The notes beneath the pieces are model-generated. The model saw nothing but the letters and a program-made list of their open reading frames with translations. It was not told the origin of the DNA and did not search any database. The translations under genes and the position numbers were made by a program. A stretch of DNA of 48,445 nt from a virus: positions 1 through 48,445 of the IMG/VR virus record IMGVR_UViG_3300035073_000022. One strand, given 5' to 3'. Positions 44,945 through 48,445 of the stretch are shown here, piece by piece (position 1 is the stretch's first letter; every line of letters begins with the position of its first letter).

Positions 44945-45176
44945 GTTTGATCTCGCTGGTCCTCTCGTTGAACCGCTCAGTGAGCCAGACCGCGAGACTG
45001 TCGCAGACACGCTCGATGATCACCGGGCGTCTCGCATCGTCCACCCCCTGGGCCTCGCAATATTCGGCCCACATGTGGGCGTAGCCGGTCAGGCTGTCAA
45101 GAGCCGCCTGCTGGCCCTTGATGATCGCCAGATTGCTCGGTGCCCGGTAGGGTCTCCCCTGTGTAGAATCCTTCAT
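44922..45176 (-). CDS. Small protein of unknown function
   Basis: 84 aa (MKDSTQGRPYRAPSNLAIIK...). After a short polar start it is helical: LDSLTGYAHMWAEYCEAQGV then RVCDSLAVWLTERFNERT. The start lies 80 bases inside the upstream gene, with only a weak ribosome-binding site, so the N-terminus may be shorter. Function unknown. Confidence 0.55.
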   Translation of the reverse strand: MKDSTQGRPYRAPSNLAIIKGQQAALDSLTGYAHMWAEYCEAQGVDDARRPVIIERVCDSLAVWLTERFNERTSEIKHGRAAAG

Positions 45177-45423
45177 CCATACCCCAGTCTACTAGATCGA
45201 ACCCGTCGAGTAGGTCTTTCAACATCTGGCGGGAGAGGGCGATGTGCATGTGCCCATCCTCCCACTCTTCGTCGCTGATCTCGAATCGGATGACCGCTAC
45301 TTGCCCAATCGGGGAGTCTATCCATCCGACCCTGGTGTCAGGATTCATGGTGGCCAGAATCAGCTCATCTGGCATGCGTTCGCGGGGGGCCCAATCATCG
45401 GACCCCCCGCTCGCATTGCTCAA
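45097..45423 (-). CDS. Acidic protein of unknown function (TTG start, or ATG 16 codons in)
   Basis: 108 aa from the TTG at 45421-45423, which overlaps the upstream stop (GAAGAAGA upstream), or 92 aa from the in-frame ATG at residue 17 (MPDELILATMN). Core: IGQVAVIRFEISDEEWEDGH, ALSRQMLKDLLDGFDL. The region between the two possible starts holds the hairpin at 45382-45410, which argues for the later start or for translational control. Function unknown. Confidence 0.6.
   Translation of the reverse strand: MSNASGGSDDWAPRERMPDELILATMNPDTRVGWIDSPIGQVAVIRFEISDEEWEDGHMHIALSRQMLKDLLDGFDLVDWGMDEGFYTGETLPGTEQSGDHQGPAGGS
45382..45410 (-). terminator. GC-rich hairpin at a gene junction
   Basis: 8-bp arms GCGGGGGG (45382-45389) and CCCCCCGC (45403-45410), with two further inner G-C pairs. 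It lies just past the stop of 45420-46043 and inside or just ahead of the next gene's start, so it could attenuate transcription or hide the ribosome-binding site. Confidence 0.5.
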
Positions 45424-46043
45424 CAGTCTTCTTCGTGACAGCTGCAGTCTGGATCACTGCAGTAGTCGCCGTCGTCGTCGTTCTGGTTCCAACCGTCGCC
45501 CCACACGTCAGCAATCGTGGTGCCAGCGGCGATCTTCTCCAACGCCTGCGGGACGGTCAGGCCATCCTTCGGGCCTGCTCCACCGCTGAACAGCTCCATC
45601 GCCTCCGATTCGTCGAGCCCGAACACGTGTCGCCCGATGACCATCCACTTCTCACTGGAAGCGACATCGTCGGCGAAGTCGACCAGATCGACCCCGAGCC
45701 TGCGGGCGATCATGTCGAGCGTGTGCTGGACGGCGTAGGTCTGGCCGCTGAGCCCGCTGTCGGGGTCCCAGGCGAGGCTGGAGTCGTAGTCGTGGAGATA
45801 CTCGAGGCTCGCGGTCAGCTCCCATAGCTCCTGGTTGAACAGGTTGATCCCCCAGCCGCAGATGCAACCGGTCGAGGGGCACAGGGTCGCTTTCTCGGCC
45901 TGCTTCAACTGCTCATTCCAGTGCTGACCGTCGTACTCCTGGAGGTTGGCCCAGGTCTGCTGGTTCCACTTCGCATTCGCCGTGGCGAGGGCGTCTTCGG
46001 CCTCCAGATGGAGGGCCACCTTACGTAGCAGGTCTTCGTTCAC
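45420..46043 (-). CDS. Acidic protein of unknown function with Cys-rich C-terminus
   Basis: 207 aa from the GTG at 46041-46043 (NEDLLRKVALHLEAEDALAT...), with AAGGAGAATGAC upstream. Contains LCPSTGCICGWGINLFNQEL and, later, a helical FADDVASSEKWMVIGRHVFG. The last residues (YCSDPDCSCHEEDC) add four Cys. The first Cys group with the terminal group could bind metal. The long frame beyond 46043 is a shadow of the upstream genes. Function unknown. Confidence 0.65.
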   Translation of the reverse strand: MNEDLLRKVALHLEAEDALATANAKWNQQTWANLQEYDGQHWNEQLKQAEKATLCPSTGCICGWGINLFNQELWELTASLEYLHDYDSSLAWDPDSGLSGQTYAVQHTLDMIARRLGVDLVDFADDVASSEKWMVIGRHVFGLDESEAMELFSGGAGPKDGLTVPQALEKIAAGTTIADVWGDGWNQNDDDGDYCSDPDCSCHEEDC

Positions 46044-46044
46044 G

Positions 46045-46347
46045 TCATTCTCCTTGTCCGTTGAGTGATGCGATGGGACCGGCGAACCGGGCGTAGACGT
46101 TGAAGCGGTTGTCCCGTGGGTGTGCCGCCGTGAGGGTGATGGACTGGCGGACCTGGAACCCCCGGGTGGTCGGGAGTCCGTTGCGGGTCTGGCTGAGCAG
46201 GTTGGTCGGGACGTCCTCGTAGATCTGAGCCCATTCGCCCGGATGCTGCTGGAGTTCCTCCTTGATCGACTCCCATCTCGGGTCGACGGCCCCCGGACCT
46301 CGGGTTTGCTTGGGCGGGTCCGCCCACTTGATGATGCTTGGTTCCAT
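46045..46347 (-). CDS. Small protein of unknown function
   Basis: 100 aa (MEPSIIKWADPPKQTRGPGA...), start behind AAGGAACCACC. It contains IKEELQQHPGEWAQIYEDVP and a beta-rich GFQVRQSITLTAAHPRDNRF. The pattern (helix E-W...I, loop, G-F...R, then Y-A-R) looks like a small alpha-beta domain. One base separates it from the next gene. No family is recognised. Confidence 0.65.
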   Translation of the reverse strand: MEPSIIKWADPPKQTRGPGAVDPRWESIKEELQQHPGEWAQIYEDVPTNLLSQTRNGLPTTRGFQVRQSITLTAAHPRDNRFNVYARFAGPIASLNGQGE

Positions 46348-46368
46348 GGTGGTTCCTTCCTTGTTGGT

Positions 46369-46764
46369 TTAGAGGTGCTTGTCGATGAGGTCGGCGATCT
46401 CGTCGAAATCGGCCCCGGTGTCGTTGATGAAGGCGAGACTCCGGTCTTCGTGGTCGTCGTCGATGCCGGGGATGCGGGGGTCGCCGTAGTCCAGGCCAGC
46501 CCAGTTCTTGACCTTCGGGGGCAGGACGTCGGCCGAGCCGTCATACATGAAGTACCGATGCCCCTCGAAATCCATGTACGTCCGGGTCGTGATCCCCTCC
46601 TGCTCCGCCAGATAGCAGAGCACACCGAGGCAGCACAGGCCCGTCTCTTTGGGTCCCTCCGGCTCGTCGGGGTCATGTGCGACCGCCCACAGCTTGCCCG
46701 TACCCTGCTTGAACCGGCCGGAGCGCAAGGCCTCGACCCACTCGAACTTCACATCTTCGTTCAT
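46369..46764 (-). CDS. Protein of unknown function, conserved-type early gene
   Basis: 131 aa from the ATG at 46762-46764 behind AGGAGGAACCC. Pattern: WVEALRSGRFKQGTGKLW then GLCCLGVLCYLAEQEGI, LPPKVKNWAGLD, DRSLAFINDTGADFDEIADL. I recognise the W...L.SG...Q..G.L, CCLGVLC, LP..V..W.GL and L...ND.G..F..IAD order from phage and bacterial proteins of unknown function. Paired Cys at LCCLGVLC are notable. Confidence 0.7.
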   Translation of the reverse strand: MNEDVKFEWVEALRSGRFKQGTGKLWAVAHDPDEPEGPKETGLCCLGVLCYLAEQEGITTRTYMDFEGHRYFMYDGSADVLPPKVKNWAGLDYGDPRIPGIDDDHEDRSLAFINDTGADFDEIADLIDKHL

Positions 46765-46904
46765 GGGTTCCTCCTGTAGTTGGTAGTTGCTGGGGTTGGG
46801 GGATCTGGGATGAGACGGTCCGTCTCGGACCGGGCGTTGATCGCAGACAGGGCGACGACCGTCACAGTCGCCGCCCATAGGATTCGCAGTCGCTTGTTGT
46901 TCAT
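46761..46904 (-). CDS. 47-residue membrane-anchored or secreted peptide
   Basis: MNNKRLRILWAATVTVVALS then AINARSETDRLIPDPPTPAT. A basic start, a hydrophobic span of about 15 residues and a polar, Pro/Thr-rich tail, so a signal anchor or signal peptide. It overlaps both neighbours by four bases (ATGA type). Function unknown. Confidence 0.6.
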   Translation of the reverse strand: MNNKRLRILWAATVTVVALSAINARSETDRLIPDPPTPATTNYRRNP

Positions 46905-47278
46905 GCCACCTCGGCCCACAGTGAGATGGCGAAGGCGCACTTGTCCTGGTTGTACCGGCCTAGATCGGCCAGGATCGGGCGGATCTCGACCTCACCCTCG
47001 AAGAACGGCACCCAGGTGGGGTAGTCGTCCAGCCAATCGCCATGGTCCAGCTGATGGACCCGACGTCGAGCGAGCAGGCAGCACATCCCCCACACGGCGC
47101 ACGTGTCGAACCAGCCGTACTTGTCCATGTCCTGCATGATCTCGTACTCGTTGACGATCAGCTCGATCGCCGCTGATGCCGCCTCGGTATGGGTCATGAA
47201 CGCCCGGCGAAGCAGGCGGTCGTCGTTGTACTCGTGCCGGTATTCGAGTTCATACAGCATCACTACGGTGTCTTCCAT
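46901..47278 (-). CDS. Protein of unknown function
   Basis: 125 aa from the ATG at 47276-47278 (MEDTVVMLYELEYRHEYNDD...) behind GGAGGAACCAGAC. Helical THTEAASAAIELIVNEYEIM, then TCAVWGMCCLLARRRVHQLD and an acidic C-terminal part (FFEGEVEIRPILADLGRY). No domain is recognised. Confidence 0.65.
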   Translation of the reverse strand: MEDTVVMLYELEYRHEYNDDRLLRRAFMTHTEAASAAIELIVNEYEIMQDMDKYGWFDTCAVWGMCCLLARRRVHQLDHGDWLDDYPTWVPFFEGEVEIRPILADLGRYNQDKCAFAISLWAEVA

Positions 47279-47291
47279 GTCTGGTTCCTCC

Positions 47292-47570
47292 CTATACGTT
47301 GAAGATGAGTTGGCCAAGGACCATGGTGATCTCTTCCATCTCTTCGATGGGGACGATCGCCCGAAGTCGGTCGTGCAAATGGCGTGCCATGTTCACCATG
47401 GCCAGCGTGGCCGATTCCATGTCCTCCGTGGCCTGCAGCTCGATCTGCCCCGCTGCCTTGATGTTGGAGACGACGAAGAATGCCGCCTTCAACTGCTCGG
47501 GGTTCTCGCTGAGTGCGGCGATGATGCAGTCAGCGAACTCTTCGGACGTGATGTACGTGGGCTCGGTCAT
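47292..47570 (-). CDS. Small helical protein of unknown function
   Basis: 92 aa (MTEPTYITSEEFADCIIAAL...), start behind AGAGAGGAACCA. Nearly all helix: ENPEQLKAAFFVVSNIKAAG, then MVNMARHLHDRLRAIVPIEE. First gene of the operon from the 47641-47669 promoter. A second GGTTCCT copy at 47588-47594 precedes no gene and may be a remnant of a lost cassette. Confidence 0.65.
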   Translation of the reverse strand: MTEPTYITSEEFADCIIAALSENPEQLKAAFFVVSNIKAAGQIELQATEDMESATLAMVNMARHLHDRLRAIVPIEEMEEITMVLGQLIFNV

Positions 47571-47640
47571 TGGTTCCTCTCTGAGTTGGTTCCTCTACTT
47601 GACTCATTGACTGGGCTTGGCCCCCGTTCGGTTCCCACCC

Positions 47641-47669
47641 AGTTTAGCACACGGCGGGAGCGAGCGCAA
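47641..47669 (-). promoter_or_regulatory. Sigma70-like leftward promoter
   Basis: Minus strand: -35 TTGCGC (47664-47669), 17-bp spacer ending CCGTGTGC, extended -10 TAAACT (47641-47646). It lies 71 bp upstream of 47292-47570. The last spacer bases and -10 match the promoter at 44664-44693. The dispersed repeat at 47678-47709 sits just upstream of its -35. Confidence 0.7.
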
Positions 47670-47677
47670 TAGGCGCT

Positions 47678-47709
47678 GACCCGTTGCCTGTTTTGGTGTG
47701 GGACTCGAT
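47678..47709 (+). repeat. Dispersed repeat copy
   Basis: ACCCGTTGCCTGTTTTGGTG followed by TGGGACTCGAT. It is closest to the copy near 3591-3620, sharing ACCCGTTGCC and the following spacing. Placed directly upstream of a promoter, it suits an activator or repressor site. Confidence 0.6.
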
Positions 47710-47732
47710 AGTCGGTTGGCCATCCCGCCCTA

Positions 47733-47762
47733 AGGGGGCGGGACCCGAAGGCCCCGCCCCCT
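47733..47762 (-). terminator. Terminator hairpin with TTCG tetraloop
   Basis: 10-bp arms AGGGGGCGGG (47733-47742) and CCCGCCCCCT (47753-47762); in the minus-strand RNA the loop closes with a C(UUCG)G tetraloop. It follows the stop of 47776-47952 by 13 bases and so ends the leftward operon that begins at 3121 and crosses the contig junction. Only TT follows, so termination may be partial. Confidence 0.75.
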
Positions 47763-47775
47763 GTCGAGCTCGAGG

Positions 47776-47952
47776 TCAGGCGGATTCGGTGATCGCCTGG
47801 ACCGTGATCCCCTGGTTCAACACCAGGATCTCTCCGGCGTTCAGCCGGATGAGGGCCGTACCGGCCATGCCGAGTTCCTCACGCAGGAACTCCGCCAACT
47901 CGTGGAGCGTGTAGACATCGGATTCGACGCCGTCACTGACTCGGTACTTCAT
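47776..47952 (-). CDS. 58-residue protein of unknown function
   Basis: MKYRVSDGVESDVYTLHELA then FLREELGMAGTALIRLNAGE and ILVLNQGITVQAITESA. A short alpha-beta domain; start at 47950-47952 behind AGGAGGAACCAG. Last gene of the operon that crosses the junction. Function unknown. Confidence 0.65.
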   Translation of the reverse strand: MKYRVSDGVESDVYTLHELAEFLREELGMAGTALIRLNAGEILVLNQGITVQAITESA

Positions 47953-47966
47953 CTGGTTCCTCCTGG

Positions 47967-48143
47967 TCATCTGATTGGTTCGGTGATGTCGGTAGGATCG
48001 CCGTCTCGCTTGACTGCCCACCGGCGAAGCGTATTGGGGATGCCGACCATCATCTCGACGACCGGCCTCCCCTTCGCATCTTCGCCGATGAACTTCACGC
48101 CCTCGGTGCTGAGGACCCGACGCTGCTGCACTGAGTAACTCAT
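47967..48143 (-). CDS. 58-residue basic protein of unknown function
   Basis: MSYSVQQRRVLSTEGVKFIG then EDAKGRPVVEMMVGIPNTLR, ending ITEPIR. The ATG overlaps the upstream stop (ATGA) and has no ribosome-binding site of its own, so it is probably made by translational coupling. KFIGEDAKGRP faintly resembles the F-x-PG-x-D-x-K block of other proteins here; this may be chance. Confidence 0.6.
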   Translation of the reverse strand: MSYSVQQRRVLSTEGVKFIGEDAKGRPVVEMMVGIPNTLRRWAVKRDGDPTDITEPIR

Positions 48144-48379
48144 CGGGGTTGACGGGTGGCCATGCGGGAGCAGTCGTACGTGCGACGGACCTCGGAGTCC
48201 AAGTCCACGTCGAACCAGCCCTGGCAGGTCTCTGAATGAGGCGAGGCCGGGGCATGTGGGGTCTCCAGCTCACGCTGGTTGTGCGGGGTGTCTGCGACCG
48301 TTCCCCAGACCCAGTCGTTGGTAAACACTCGCAGGCCGATTTCGACGGGCTTGCCGCCGATGATGATGTGCTCGCTCAT
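48140..48379 (-). CDS. Small protein of unknown function (complete copy of the gene cut at base 1)
   Basis: 79 aa: MSEHIIIGGKPVEIGLRVFT, then DWVWGTVADTPHNQRELE and a C-terminal part CQGWFDVDLDSEVRRTYDCS. This is the complete form of the gene at 1-212, differing at the second and third residues and at I/V7. AGAGGAACCA precedes the ATG. Two cysteines near the end may pair. The fold is unknown. Confidence 0.75.
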   Translation of the reverse strand: MSEHIIIGGKPVEIGLRVFTNDWVWGTVADTPHNQRELETPHAPASPHSETCQGWFDVDLDSEVRRTYDCSRMATRQPR

Positions 48380-48445
48380 TGGTTCCTCTCTTCCTCATCT
48401 TGCTCGGTGTCCAGGGTCGTGATGAACACGGAGGCTGCGTCGATG
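48168..48445. repeat. Imperfect terminal direct repeat with the left end
   Basis: 48168-48292 is identical to 1-125. Up to the shared start-associated motif there are six differences, and from there the sequence follows 487-560 rather than 213 onward. The two ends therefore overlap but belong to two alleles, one with and one without the 281-bp segment carrying gene 209-490. Confidence 0.85.
48376..48445 (-). CDS. 3' end of a variant of gene 487-819, cut by the window edge
   Basis: Reads ...ASVFITTLDTEQDEEERNQ and stop, matching the C-terminus of 487-819 except for two or three residues just before it. It is followed at once by 48140-48379, so the gene at 209-490 is absent in this variant. 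Confidence 0.75.
   Translation of the reverse strand, partial: IDAASVFITTLDTEQDEEERNQ

Noticed and set aside
1-48445. tRNA, rRNA and riboswitch genes
   Set aside because: I saw no cloverleaf with a proper T-loop and anticodon arm, and no known riboswitch core; a tRNAscan or Infernal run would be needed to exclude degenerate ones.

Overview
The window looks like an essentially complete genome of a tailed phage that infects an actinobacterium. The evidence is a full virion module (terminase, portal, major capsid protein, tail and fibre proteins, amidase, holin-like proteins), a WhiB-type iron-sulfur regulator (a family confined to actinobacteria and their phages) and an LPxTG cell-wall anchored protein, which points to a Gram-positive, sortase-bearing host. 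The sequence is GC-rich. I saw no integrase, partitioning gene, tRNA, rRNA or CRISPR array. The two ends overlap as a 278-bp imperfect direct repeat (1-212 plus part of 487-560, against 48168-48445). The contig is therefore best read as a circular or circularly permuted genome of about 48.17 kb whose ends come from two co-existing variants.

Layout. (1) 1-3032, minus strand: ten short overlapping genes, mostly small acidic proteins of unknown function. The operon reads across the contig junction into 47776-48379 and starts from a sigma70-like promoter at 3092-3121. (2) 3033-3683: a non-coding region with two iteron-like palindromes, a 14-bp palindrome, three copies of a dispersed repeat and tandem terminators. 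(3) 3684-4970, minus: three single-gene units for paralogous C-x-C-G-C-G proteins, each with its own terminator; two have a matching leader hairpin. A fourth paralogue is at 2631-3032. (4) 5080-32428, plus: the late region. It runs terminase with a fused helix-turn-helix, portal, a 2,756-residue probable internal or ejection protein, further virion proteins, a mid-region promoter at 20847, scaffold-like protein, SU10/DUF5309-type capsid protein, glycosyltransferase, head-tail connector, beta-propeller-like tail protein, fibre, amidase, small membrane proteins, decoration or fibre proteins, and a holin-like protein. The gene types suggest podovirus-like morphology (inference).

(5) 32429-40371, minus: a long, tightly overlapping early operon read from a promoter at 40401-40429. 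It begins with an adenylosuccinate-synthetase homologue carrying the Ser-for-Asp signature of PurZ, the enzyme of the 2-aminoadenine (Z) genome pathway. It also holds a MazG/DUF1599-like protein that could supply dGMP to PurZ, a dUTPase, a Cas4-like exonuclease, a gp3/RDF-like protein, a PD-(D/E)XK nuclease, WhiB, an LPxTG surface protein, a secreted lytic transglycosylase and a methyltransferase. (6) 40582-42056: an HNH nuclease on the minus strand and a plus-strand replication pair. The first of the pair is a lambda-O-like initiator with three palindromic iterons inside its own coding sequence, followed by an AT-rich tract. The second resembles G39P/lambda-P-type helicase loaders. No DNA polymerase, primase or helicase gene is visible, so the phage probably recruits the host replisome. 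(7) 42001-47570, minus: two more operons of small, mostly unknown proteins, read from promoters at 44664-44693 and 47641-47669.

The most interesting combination is a likely base-modification gene (PurZ) in a phage without its own polymerase, an origin embedded in the initiator gene, and a regulatory layer made of near-identical leftward promoters, a dispersed same-orientation repeat, and a shared start-associated sequence (AGGAACC) in front of about 19 early genes.
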